The notes under the pieces are model-generated. The model was not told the origin of the DNA. It searched no databases and saw nothing but the letters and a program-made list of their open reading frames with translations. 64,000 bases of DNA from a bacterium (GTDB lineage: Bacteria > Armatimonadota > Fimbriimonadia > Fimbriimonadales > Fimbriimonadaceae): contig JAIXQR010000007.1 in the NCBI GenBank assembly GCA_027485645.1, positions 62,001 to 126,000 of the forward strand. The letters are read 5' to 3'. Position numbers and translations under genes: made by a program. Shown in pieces: positions 25,471-33,847 of the stretch. How positions within the stretch are numbered: the first letter of the stretch is position 1; every line of letters starts with the position of its first letter.

Positions 25471-26565
25471 ATGACGCAAGTTAATTGTTACAAGGACGAA
25501 ATCGTTCCTCGCTCCCTGGTCCAGTGGTACGAAGATAACCTCCCGTCTGGCCCGGTCGGAATGTATTCCATTCAAGAGCGATGGCTCTGTATGGAGCGCT
25601 GTCTCTACGGACTCTACCGGTGGTACTCCGAGAAATCTCAGCGAGCCCGAAACTGGAACCCGGACACTTCGATCGAATGGTCGAAGGTTCGAACGGACCA
25701 CTCGGAGGAATTCAACACGATTCTTCGTGGATTCTATGCCGTCGAGCAGTACATTCCGGACTACGTTTCGGAAGGATTGAAGATGTTCCGCCAAAGCTAC
25801 GGGCGGGTTCAGTTCCACCTCCGATGGGGCGCCGAGGAAGAGCGACATAGCGACCTCTGGCGAAACTCGTTGATCTTCACGAAAGCGATGACAACGGACG
25901 AGATCGAGGAGTACAGCTACAACTTAAGAGGACAACAATGGCACCTTCCTTGGGAAGATCCCATCCACATGTTCTTCTATACCGTCTTCCAGGAGCGAGC
26001 CACCCAGATCAACTACCTCAACCTTGGATTGGTTGCAAAAGGTAACTGGAATGCAAGCACCTTAACCACGGATTTCGACCCCGTTTTCGTGGATGCTTGT
26101 CGCTTTATCGCGATGGACGAAAGCGCGCACTACGCCTTCTTCCTTGAGGGCTGCTGGCTTTTGATGTACTTCTTCCCTGAAAGGGCGACGGAAGTCTGCG
26201 TCGAAGTGCTTCGCCACTTCGCCATGCCAGCGCGGCACATCATCCCAGACTACGACGAGTTCGCGTCGATCCTGCACAAGTCCGCCATCTTCGGAATGCG
26301 ACAGTACTCTCGAGACGTGGCGAAGGTCGCCCTCGAAGCACTCGGCATCGATGATCTGAAGGCGGTTGAGGCCGGAATTCGAGCATCGCGACGAGTTCCC
26401 GAGGTTGACGGCGAAATGCGACCCGGTGCCGTCTTCGAAGGTTTCGACTACGAGAAGGCGACGAAGAAGGCGAACATGCTTTGGCAGAAGATCGCTAAGT
26501 ACGAAGAGGGCATTCAGGTGCCAGAATCCGAGCGCACCTCGTTCCTCAAACTCATTCCAAGCTGA
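25471..26565 (+). CDS. Acyl-ACP desaturase-like di-iron protein
   Basis: 364 aa soluble di-iron protein of the acyl-ACP desaturase (stearoyl-ACP Delta9-like, ferritin-like) family, which introduces a double bond into acyl chains using O2. Two iron-binding motifs are visible: E-E-R-H in WGAEEERHSD (about residue 127) and D-E-S-A-H in CRFIAMDESAHYAFF (about 210), with further Glu and Asp ligands such as AVEQYIP. The start is ATG 25471 (MTQVNCYKDE); GTG 25447 is upstream in frame. It sits between pheS and pheT. Oxygen use fits an aerobic organism with NDH-2. Confidence 0.85.
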   Translation: MTQVNCYKDEIVPRSLVQWYEDNLPSGPVGMYSIQERWLCMERCLYGLYRWYSEKSQRARNWNPDTSIEWSKVRTDHSEEFNTILRGFYAVEQYIPDYVSEGLKMFRQSYGRVQFHLRWGAEEERHSDLWRNSLIFTKAMTTDEIEEYSYNLRGQQWHLPWEDPIHMFFYTVFQERATQINYLNLGLVAKGNWNASTLTTDFDPVFVDACRFIAMDESAHYAFFLEGCWLLMYFFPERATEVCVEVLRHFAMPARHIIPDYDEFASILHKSAIFGMRQYSRDVAKVALEALGIDDLKAVEAGIRASRRVPEVDGEMRPGAVFEGFDYEKATKKANMLWQKIAKYEEGIQVPESERTSFLKLIPS

Positions 26566-26580
26566 GACAATCTGTCTCGC

Positions 26581-26610
26581 ACTAGCGGCCCCAAAACGGG
26601 GGCCGCTAGT
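26581..26610 (+). terminator. Strong hairpin between desaturase and pheT
   Basis: 12-bp stem actagcggcccc / ggggccgctagt with a 6-base loop. No T-run follows (taaactc), so it may act as an RNA stabiliser or weak terminator, allowing read-through into pheT 14 bases later. Confidence 0.5.
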
Positions 26611-26624
26611 AAACTCTGCAACGC

Positions 26625-28664
26625 ATGAAGTTCACCTACTCAACGATGCGCGACTACGTCGCGACTTCCCTTGATGCCGAAGCCTTGGGCGACCTACTCA
26701 CCATGGCCGGCTTTGAGCTTGAGGGGATCGAAGAGGAGACTTCAGAAGATCCGATCCTCGACGTCAAAGTGATGTCGAACCGCGGCGACGGGCTCAGCAT
26801 TCTCGGCCTCGCTCGCGAAGTGCTTGCGAAAGACGCCGGTAGCCAGCCGACCGATCTCTATCTCGCAGCCAAATCTGGATTTGCCGACTTTGCCCCATCC
26901 CGCCCTGCCGAAGCGACCGTCCGCATTGACTCCCCAGCTTGTAATCGTTTCGCCTGCGTCACCGTTTCTGGAGTTTCCTCGGCGCCAACGCCGGAATGGA
27001 TCAAGTACCGCCTTGAGCGAATCGGCATGCGATCCATCAGCTTGCTGGTCGACTTGACCAACTACGTGATGCTAGAGATCGGCCAGCCTCTCCACGCCTA
27101 CGATCTCGGAAAGCTTGGGAAAGAAATCGTTGTTCGGGAAGCGCAGGACGGTGAGACGATCAAGACTCTTGACGGCGTTGATCGGAAGCTTAGCGCTGGA
27201 CAGCTGATGATCTGCGATGCGTCGCGTCCCGTCGGCGTTGCCGGCGTGATGGGCGGATTCGATACCGAAGTAGACGATGCGACGACGGCCATTCTTTTGG
27301 AATCGGCGCACTTCCTGAACACCTCGGTCCGCAAAACCCGAAAGCAACTTGGCCTCAACACGGAAGCCAGCTACCGATTCGAGCGCAGCGTTGATCCCAA
27401 GATAACCGATGTCGCGATTCGCCGATTCCTACAATTGTTGAAGACCGTCTTGCCGGATGTTTCAATCTCCGAAATCACGGATGTCGTCCGAAGTGAGCCA
27501 GTCGAGGTCGTCGTCGAACTTGAACTCGCGCGGGCCTCGCGACTTCTTGGGATGGAAATCACGCTAGAAGAAGCGAGCCGCTATCTATCCGCTCTCGGGT
27601 TCGAAATCCTTGCCACCGAGCCGCTGAAGGTGAAAGTCCCAAGCTGGCGCCCAGATGTAGTGCGGGCAGAGGACGTGGTGGAAGAACTCGGAAGGGTTCA
27701 TGGCTACGAGCGAATTCCCGAAGAGCTTCCGATCGGCCACACGACCATGGGTGGAATCCACGGCAAGTACCGTTTGTCAGATGCGGTTATCGAAGGCATG
27801 ATTCGCCTCGGCTACGTGCAGGTTGTGAGTCACACGTTGCGATCGGAACATCCGCTTGATGCCCCGACCGACCGAATTGGACCCCGAAACCCGGGATCGC
27901 CAGAACTAGCCCTGTTGCGAAACTCGCTCCTGCCAGGACTTACCGAGGCGGCACTGCGTAACGGCGGTAAGGACGTTCACCTTTTCGAGGTCGGACAAAT
28001 CTTCGAAGGGCAGGTCGGAAACACGAAGGAGTTTCCGCATCTAGCCATTCTTTCGACCGGGAAACTTACCCCTGCCAACCGAGCAAGCGAGCAGCCACCG
28101 GTCGCCGACTTCTATTCGCTCAAAGCGGAGTTGGAAGCGGTCCTAACCGGGATCGGCGTGACCCCTCAGTTTTCGACCAAAGAGTTCCGCCCCGACGCCC
28201 GATTCCATCCTGGGCGGAAGGCCTGGATGCTGGATCAAGCCGGAGAATGGATTGGCGTTATAGGACAAATCCACCCGCTTGTGGCCGAAGCCGCCGATTT
28301 GCCAGAGGCCACTTTCCTAGCCGAAGTCTGGCTAGATATGGCGTTCCATAACGCGCAGGAGAATCCGCAGCTAAACCCGATCAGCCGCAACCCTGCGGTC
28401 AGCCGGGATATCGCGATCCTCATCGACAAGTCGGTGCCATTCGACGACATCAAGTCGGCGATCACCACCGCGCCAACTGACCTGCTAGAAGACTACTGGC
28501 TTTTCGATGTCTACGAAGGCACAGGAATTCCGGAAGGAAAGCACAGCCTAGGCATCGGGCTTCAGTTCCGAAAGATGGGGGCGAACCTTACGGATGAGGA
28601 AGGGAACCAGGCGCGGGACGCAATCGTTGCGGCGATTGTTGAGTTGGGCGGGATACTGCGGTAA
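26625..28664 (+). CDS. pheT: Phenylalanine-tRNA ligase subunit beta, short form
   Basis: 679 aa beta subunit. It begins MKFTYSTMRDYVATSLDAEA like typical PheT, but after EGIEEE it jumps straight to DPILDVKVMSNRGDGLSILGLAREV (about 44-68). The ~100-120 residue EMAP-II-like OB-fold tRNA-binding domain normally placed here is missing (family length about 790-800). The B3/B4 editing core (KYRLERIGMRSISLLVDLTN onward), B5 and the catalytic-like core follow, and the C-terminal FDX-ACB domain is kept (NPAVSRDIAILIDKSVPFDD onward). Its 3' end overlaps the convergent membrane gene by 77 bases. Confidence 0.95.
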   Translation: MKFTYSTMRDYVATSLDAEALGDLLTMAGFELEGIEEETSEDPILDVKVMSNRGDGLSILGLAREVLAKDAGSQPTDLYLAAKSGFADFAPSRPAEATVRIDSPACNRFACVTVSGVSSAPTPEWIKYRLERIGMRSISLLVDLTNYVMLEIGQPLHAYDLGKLGKEIVVREAQDGETIKTLDGVDRKLSAGQLMICDASRPVGVAGVMGGFDTEVDDATTAILLESAHFLNTSVRKTRKQLGLNTEASYRFERSVDPKITDVAIRRFLQLLKTVLPDVSISEITDVVRSEPVEVVVELELARASRLLGMEITLEEASRYLSALGFEILATEPLKVKVPSWRPDVVRAEDVVEELGRVHGYERIPEELPIGHTTMGGIHGKYRLSDAVIEGMIRLGYVQVVSHTLRSEHPLDAPTDRIGPRNPGSPELALLRNSLLPGLTEAALRNGGKDVHLFEVGQIFEGQVGNTKEFPHLAILSTGKLTPANRASEQPPVADFYSLKAELEAVLTGIGVTPQFSTKEFRPDARFHPGRKAWMLDQAGEWIGVIGQIHPLVAEAADLPEATFLAEVWLDMAFHNAQENPQLNPISRNPAVSRDIAILIDKSVPFDDIKSAITTAPTDLLEDYWLFDVYEGTGIPEGKHSLGIGLQFRKMGANLTDEEGNQARDAIVAAIVELGGILR

Positions 28665-29949
28665 TCACCAGCGGCACCATTGCTACGTAAAGTCCCACAA
28701 CCATCATCGACCGCAGCGCAAGCGGCCAGAAATGGTAGTGATCGAACTGCTGGAGCCACGCCATGGGCAAGTACGCGAGGAAGCTCATCAGGTAACCGCC
28801 AAGGCAAATGATCCACTGGTTTCGGGCCGCAAGGAATGTGTTGATTTCCGAAACCCCGCGGATCATGTACTCCCAAGGCGTGCCCGTCACCCATATGAGC
28901 GGATCGCCGGTGACGAAGATCCAGAAAGTGGCGTAGCCGGAAGCGAACGGAGCCGCGTAATCCAGAAGCGAAATCACCACGCCTTGTCCAAAGCGTAACT
29001 GTTGATCCTGATATCCGGAGTTTTCCGTCGGAAGGATCAAACGCCGAAGGACCAGGTAACCAACCAGGAGTGCCCAATACGCACCCTGCCAGCCCCAGCG
29101 CACCTTGAGGCGCTGCCAGCGCAAGAGGATCGCAGTCCCGAGCAACACGGCAGGCAGCATGACCGCCTGTTCGTAACTTCCAAACGCTAGGGCCGCCGCC
29201 AGAATGCTCAGAATTCCCCAGCCGAGACCATGCTTAGCAATGAATTTTTTGGTCCCGCGAGTAGCCGGTGGATCGAGCGGACCCGGTTCTGGTGCGGCAA
29301 GACGCTCGGCAGACAGCCGTTCGTACCGCGCATAAGCCGCCATGGCAATGAGAGCAAAGACGGTCATCACGCTGGCCGTGCGGCCAGGAATCCAGCCGAT
29401 CATCCGGCTCCAAAGCGGGTTCGCGCCGAACGCAATCGTCTGTAATCCCCACAACGCGAGGGCGGCCGGTACGTATTCCTTGAACGCGAGGCCGTGCCGA
29501 AACAGCCCAATGATCGCCACGATAAATGCGAGGTACGCGGGAACGACCCCGAGCACTCCGGTCCGGTCGTGGATGTAGAGGGTGAAGACCACGCCAGAAG
29601 CCAGGGCAATCGGCAAACTGGCAAACAGCTCGAAGGCTAGCCAAACCAAGAGCAACATGCAAACGGTGACCAGAATCGCGTTCGTCCAGCCATAAACCGC
29701 CGCATCTGATCCACCAATCGCGTTATCGAGTTCAAAGAACAGCGTGGAGATCGGGCGGTAAAATTGGTTTTCTAACGGCCAGTCGCCAAAGAACCAGCGC
29801 GTTGGGTCTTTGACTTCTCGAATCTTGACGAGAAGGACATTCGTGTCACTGTCCTGAAGGAGCGCCGGACTCGTCGCGTGGCTCGCGAGGATGCTCCAGG
29901 ACAAAAGTGCCAGAACCGCGAAAATGAGAATTCGCGGTAAGGCTTTCAT
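28588..29949 (-). CDS. Polytopic membrane protein (possible glycosyltransferase-like)
   Basis: 453 aa with a signal-like first helix and about ten to eleven predicted membrane helices. An early lumenal loop (NQFYRPISTLFFELDNAIGG, about residues 62-81) resembles the first loop of GT39/ArnT-like membrane glycosyltransferases, where acidic residues bind the lipid-linked sugar donor, but D-D or D-E pairs are not clear. It follows the HEYGH protein and trxB on the same strand. Its last 25 codons run antisense to the end of pheT. Function unproven. Confidence 0.6.
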   Translation of the reverse strand: MKALPRILIFAVLALLSWSILASHATSPALLQDSDTNVLLVKIREVKDPTRWFFGDWPLENQFYRPISTLFFELDNAIGGSDAAVYGWTNAILVTVCMLLLVWLAFELFASLPIALASGVVFTLYIHDRTGVLGVVPAYLAFIVAIIGLFRHGLAFKEYVPAALALWGLQTIAFGANPLWSRMIGWIPGRTASVMTVFALIAMAAYARYERLSAERLAAPEPGPLDPPATRGTKKFIAKHGLGWGILSILAAALAFGSYEQAVMLPAVLLGTAILLRWQRLKVRWGWQGAYWALLVGYLVLRRLILPTENSGYQDQQLRFGQGVVISLLDYAAPFASGYATFWIFVTGDPLIWVTGTPWEYMIRGVSEINTFLAARNQWIICLGGYLMSFLAYLPMAWLQQFDHYHFWPLALRSMMVVGLYVAMVPLVITAVSRPTQQSPQRLRPAPGSLPHP

Positions 29950-29972
29950 GCGGAAGGTTGTACCGTGCGAGG

Positions 29973-31094
29973 CTACTGCTCGGCACGTGCTGACCGGACG
30001 GCAATTGGCTTGTCGGCAATTCGAACCTGAACCCAGCCTGGCTTCTTCGCGAGAATCGGAGAACCTGTCAGGGTGCTTGTACTGACCGGAACCCAGACCG
30101 TCTTACCGGCCCAGTCCTTCGGGAAGTTGAGCGTCGCGTTGGGTACTTCTTCAACGGCCGTCATCACCGCATCCAGGAAGGTCTCTGGCTTGGTCATGTC
30201 CGTGAACCGGTAGGCGCGCGAGAGCACGTTATGCCCGTAGATTTGGTCAACGTACAGGGCCAGGCCAAGGTACATGTCCATCGCCATCTTGCCGCCGGCG
30301 CTGATCGTGTTTGCCGGACCGTTGGTCGCCGCGCTTGCAACGATTGGATCCACGTTCGCCTTCACCCACTTGTCTAGCCCAGGAAGTTCTGCGCCCATGA
30401 CATCAGGAGCGCCGTAGCGGCCAGCCGCCATTTCGTCCCGAATGTGTCGCAGGTACAGCTTTTCGCCTAGGTAGCCGTTGGACCAGTCTTCCGGCGCCGA
30501 GAACACGCCAACGGGCGGAAGCATGGCGTGGCCGTACTCGTGCGCGATTTCGCGGGCCTTTTCAACTGGGTCCGTGAAGCTCGCGAGGTCGTAGATGTAA
30601 ATCGTGTTGACCTTGAGGTTGCGGCCTCCGCGATAGTCCTCGTCGAACAGTTGCTCGCCGCCTGCCTTGCCACCCCAGCAAAGGTAAACGTCAACAATCC
30701 CGTTGTTGAGCTGGTTGGAGTGGTCCATTTTGAGGCTCTGGAAGCTGAAGTCCCAAAGCCGCATAAGCATTTTGCCGACCTCCAGGGCCGAATCGTTCTT
30801 CGAGGATCGCTGCTGACTAAAGATCGAAAATCGGAGCGTGAGGTTGTTGTTCACCGATGGATGAACGCCGTAGCCGCCAGTGATCCAGTCGAACTCCCAT
30901 TGCAGCGGTGGGTCGCCGAACTTCTTGGGCGATCGCTTGGGCGGATCCATCCGCTTATCGAACGCAAAAACGCTCAGCCGGGAATCGTTCGTCCCTGGCT
31001 GAAGCAGCCGGTATTCCGTGTAGGTCGTTTTGGGGTCCTGCGGTTTTTGGTTCACCGCTTGGGCCAAGGCGAGATAACACAGAACGCCGGTCAT
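29973..31094 (-). CDS. Secreted putative metalloprotease (HEYGH)
   Basis: 373 aa protein with a short signal-peptide-like start (MTGVLCYLALAQAVNQ). At about residue 186 it has REIAHEYGHAMLPPVG, an H-E-x-x-H zinc motif in a helix, followed later by a Glu-rich segment (SAPEDWSNGYLGEKLY) that could supply the third ligand. Aromatic and Trp-rich strands precede it. It does not match a peptidase family I can name. Its start codon is 2 bases after the trxB stop, so the two are co-transcribed. Activity is inferred from the motif only. Confidence 0.55.
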   Translation of the reverse strand: MTGVLCYLALAQAVNQKPQDPKTTYTEYRLLQPGTNDSRLSVFAFDKRMDPPKRSPKKFGDPPLQWEFDWITGGYGVHPSVNNNLTLRFSIFSQQRSSKNDSALEVGKMLMRLWDFSFQSLKMDHSNQLNNGIVDVYLCWGGKAGGEQLFDEDYRGGRNLKVNTIYIYDLASFTDPVEKAREIAHEYGHAMLPPVGVFSAPEDWSNGYLGEKLYLRHIRDEMAAGRYGAPDVMGAELPGLDKWVKANVDPIVASAATNGPANTISAGGKMAMDMYLGLALYVDQIYGHNVLSRAYRFTDMTKPETFLDAVMTAVEEVPNATLNFPKDWAGKTVWVPVSTSTLTGSPILAKKPGWVQVRIADKPIAVRSARAEQ

Positions 31095-31096
31095 GG

Positions 31097-32026
31097 TTAG
31101 TGCAGTCCTGCCAAGAAGCGCTCAGCTTCGATTGCGGCCATGCAGCCAGATCCAGCCGCGGTGATGGCTTGGCGGTAAACGCTGTCTTGAACGTCTCCGG
31201 CGGCAAAAACGCCCGGAATCTTGGTGCGGGTGCTGTCTGGCATGGTGATCAAATAACCAGCTTCGTCCATGTCCAACACGCCCGAGAACAGGGAACTGTT
31301 CGGTTGGTGCCCGATGGCAATGAACAAGCCGTCAACTTCCATCTGACGAATGTCGCTGGTGACCGTATCTTGCAAAGTGATCGACCGCAGCTTTTTGTGC
31401 GGTTCCATTTCGCCATGAATCTCGGTCACGGCGGTGTTCCAGTGAATCTTGATTTTCGGATGCTCCAGCACGCGCTCCTGCATGATCTTGCTGGCCCGGA
31501 AGCTATCGCGCCGGTGCAGGACGTGGACCTCGGAGGCGTGACGGGTTAGGAAGAGGGCTTCTTCCATCGCGGTGTCGCCGCCACCAACGATCGCAACCTT
31601 CTTGTTTCGGAAGAAGAAACCATCGCAAGTCGCGCAAGCGCTCACGCCGTAGCCGCCAAAGGTCACTTCACCCTCCAGCCCGAGCCACTTTGCGCTCGCG
31701 CCGGTGCAGATGATCACTGCCTTTGCTTCATGAACTTCCTCGCCGACCCAGACCTTGAACGGACTGCCAGTCAGGTCAACCTTGTCGACATTGACATCCC
31801 GAATATCGGTCCCAAATCGCGCAGCCTGCTCACGGAACAACTCCATGATTTCCGGGCCCATGATGCCCTTCGGGAATCCTGGATAGTTTTCGACGTCGGT
31901 CGTGATCATGAGCTGACCACCGGGTTGCCAACCCGCAAAGAGGAGGGGTTTCAGGTCGGCCCGGGCAGCGTAGAGAGCAGCGGTGTATCCCGCAGGACCG
32001 GAACCAATGATAATCACGTTTTCCAT
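31097..32026 (-). CDS. trxB: Thioredoxin reductase
   Basis: 309 aa low-molecular-weight thioredoxin reductase. FAD motif [20 protein letters not shown] at the N-terminus; the redox-active disulfide C-A-T-C-D-G at about 135; NADPH motif [17 protein letters not shown] at about 150; and the C-terminal FAD contact [21 protein letters not shown]. The start is ATG 32026, as five upstream residues lack support. It reduces thioredoxin with NADPH, and thus also supplies electrons that ribonucleotide reductase needs. First gene of an operon with the HEYGH protein. Confidence 0.95.
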   Translation of the reverse strand: MENVIIIGSGPAGYTAALYAARADLKPLLFAGWQPGGQLMITTDVENYPGFPKGIMGPEIMELFREQAARFGTDIRDVNVDKVDLTGSPFKVWVGEEVHEAKAVIICTGASAKWLGLEGEVTFGGYGVSACATCDGFFFRNKKVAIVGGGDTAMEEALFLTRHASEVHVLHRRDSFRASKIMQERVLEHPKIKIHWNTAVTEIHGEMEPHKKLRSITLQDTVTSDIRQMEVDGLFIAIGHQPNSSLFSGVLDMDEAGYLITMPDSTRTKIPGVFAAGDVQDSVYRQAITAAGSGCMAAIEAERFLAGLH

Positions 32027-32195
32027 TCTTATAAAGACCAATACGTAGTCTACCGACCGGGTTCCGGTCCACTCATACCCGGGGCTGAAACCGAATCAAG
32101 TTTTGGCGGCTACTCGGACACTTGAAACGTCACTCAATTTGCGGCCCGAGAACGGCGCGGAAGCGCCAGGCGAGGGCACGAGTGAGGGGGCGATT

Positions 32196-32480
32196 TTGGA
32201 AGATTCACCGGAAAAGGGTCCTATTGATGTCTACGATGTGATTGGCATGATGCTGCAGCAGTCGATTGAGCTTTCGTGGCAAAAGCTCGGGTTGCAGCCG
32301 GACTTTATGACCGGTCGAATCGAAACGGATTTGGTGCAAGCCAAGGTCATGATCGACGTAGCTTCTCACCTTGCCGACACGGCCATTCCGCAGCTCGACG
32401 ACGCCGATCGCCGCACGGTTCAGAACTCCATCCGCGACCTCAAAGTGAACTACGTTCAACGCGTAGGGGGCCAATCGTGA
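32196..32480 (+). CDS. DUF1844 protein
   Basis: 94 aa protein of the DUF1844 family: IDVYDVIGMMLQQSIELSWQKLGL and LVQAKVMIDVASHLADTAIPQL are the characteristic helices. An ORF stays open up to a TTG at 32103, but I choose TTG 32196, since AGGGGG lies 5 bases before it and the length then fits the family. It overlaps the next gene as GTGA. DUF1844 proteins are of unknown function and often lie near translation or RNA-related genes. Confidence 0.75.
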   Translation: MEDSPEKGPIDVYDVIGMMLQQSIELSWQKLGLQPDFMTGRIETDLVQAKVMIDVASHLADTAIPQLDDADRRTVQNSIRDLKVNYVQRVGGQS

Positions 32481-32872
32481 AAGATTCGTCTCGACCTTCC
32501 ACCCGGCCCATCGTTTGCCGAAACCGTGTGAAGCAACGAACCGACGAGCTTGCCAGTTTTCGACGGGCGTACGAGGCGTATCGCCAGGCGATTGAAGACA
32601 TCCTTCGCTACGGCCCCGTCGGGGTGATCGAAGCAGAATTTCGGGCGGTCCGATCGAAGTATCGCGGAGAATACGAACCGGTCGCCGAGTACCTGCGCTC
32701 GTACACGGCGGTCACTGGAATCGAAGATTTCGAAGCGTTGGGCAACTTCGGCGCGTTGCGCGATACTCGGCTGCGCGACACGGCGGAGTTGATGAATGTG
32801 CTGTATCGCACCGAGCAAGCGATCACGCTTTACGGTCAGCACCTGAGGGAGCTAGCGCGCGCGGTCGGATGA
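32477..32872 (+). CDS. Hypothetical helical protein
   Basis: 131 aa, starting at a GTG inside the GTGA overlap with the DUF1844 gene, with AGGGGG upstream. Nearly all helical and charged (ELASFRRAYEAYRQAIEDIL, LRDTAELMNVLYRTEQAITL). No family recognised. Its stop overlaps the next gene's start as ATGA. Being in a run of three translationally coupled genes argues it is real. Confidence 0.6.
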   Translation: MKDSSRPSTRPIVCRNRVKQRTDELASFRRAYEAYRQAIEDILRYGPVGVIEAEFRAVRSKYRGEYEPVAEYLRSYTAVTGIEDFEALGNFGALRDTRLRDTAELMNVLYRTEQAITLYGQHLRELARAVG

Positions 32873-33801
32873 GGATTCCGCTTGCCTCTGCGCCGTTTTC
32901 CGATCTGGCGACGCTCTGGAACCAGTTCTATCCGGACCGCTACCGCGTCACGCCCGAGCTTTTGAAGCTGAAGTCGGTCGATTGTCCCGTGTTCGACTGG
33001 GGCGCGTCGTCGATCTATGAGCGCGACGGCCGTGTCATTGGGTTTGCCTTCATCAAGCGACCGTCGTCGTCGCTATACCGAGTCGGCGACATCGACCAGT
33101 ACCACCTCAGCGCGGTCGCGTACTCCGAACCCGGCGTTTGCGGTGATTTGATAAGCGACGTTCGCCAGCTTTTGACCGATCGGGGCGCAAGCCGACTCGT
33201 TTTTGGTCAGGACAATAACCACTTCTTCCCGGGTTGCCCGAAAGACTTTCCGAAGCTCAAAGAGTTCCTTGAGATCGAGGGCTTCACGGACCACGGTACG
33301 CAAGTTGACATGGAGCGGGACCTGTCGGACTTTTCGTACTCCGCCTCCGCCATTCCGGGAGATCGGGTCGAGGTGCTATCCAAGGGCGCGATCATGGAGC
33401 TCGAAGGATTCCTGCAACGTGAGTTCCCTGGCCGGTGGCACCACGACACCCTCCTGAAAGTGCGGCAAGACGGGCCAGAGTGCGTGGCAGTTCTGTACTG
33501 CGGTCAACGCATCGAAGGCTTCGCCCTGATTCAAGATTCCTCCAACCGCTATCCGATCGGTGGTGCCGTTTGGCAAGAAGACCTCGGGCCAAATTGGGGC
33601 TCGCTCGGTCCAATCGGAGTATCCAAGGCGGTTCGAGGCTCAGGCAGAGGTGGGTTCCTGCTGGGCTCTGCGCTCCAAATCCTCAAGGACCGAGGCTGCC
33701 GCCAAACCATTATAGACTGGACAACCTTGACCGAGTTCTATGGCAAGTTTGGCTTCGAGGTTTCGCGAAGCTATGAGTCGATGAGTCTCAAACTGGGCTG
33801 A
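32869..33801 (+). CDS. GNAT-family N-acetyltransferase
   Basis: 310 aa with two GNAT-like halves. The C-terminal half holds the acetyl-CoA loop GVSKAVRGSGRGGFLLGSAL (about 259-278; R-G-x-G-x-G-like) followed by the typical WTTLTEFYGKFGFEVSRSY ending. The N-terminal half (about 1-130) shows a weaker copy of the fold (VIGFAFIKR, LTDRGASRLVFGQ). Coupled to the preceding gene by ATGA. Substrate unknown. Confidence 0.75.
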   Translation: MRIPLASAPFSDLATLWNQFYPDRYRVTPELLKLKSVDCPVFDWGASSIYERDGRVIGFAFIKRPSSSLYRVGDIDQYHLSAVAYSEPGVCGDLISDVRQLLTDRGASRLVFGQDNNHFFPGCPKDFPKLKEFLEIEGFTDHGTQVDMERDLSDFSYSASAIPGDRVEVLSKGAIMELEGFLQREFPGRWHHDTLLKVRQDGPECVAVLYCGQRIEGFALIQDSSNRYPIGGAVWQEDLGPNWGSLGPIGVSKAVRGSGRGGFLLGSALQILKDRGCRQTIIDWTTLTEFYGKFGFEVSRSYESMSLKLG

Positions 33802-33847
33802 GTCCTAGCCTAGGCCACGTCTCCGATTAGCGACATCATGAGGATGG

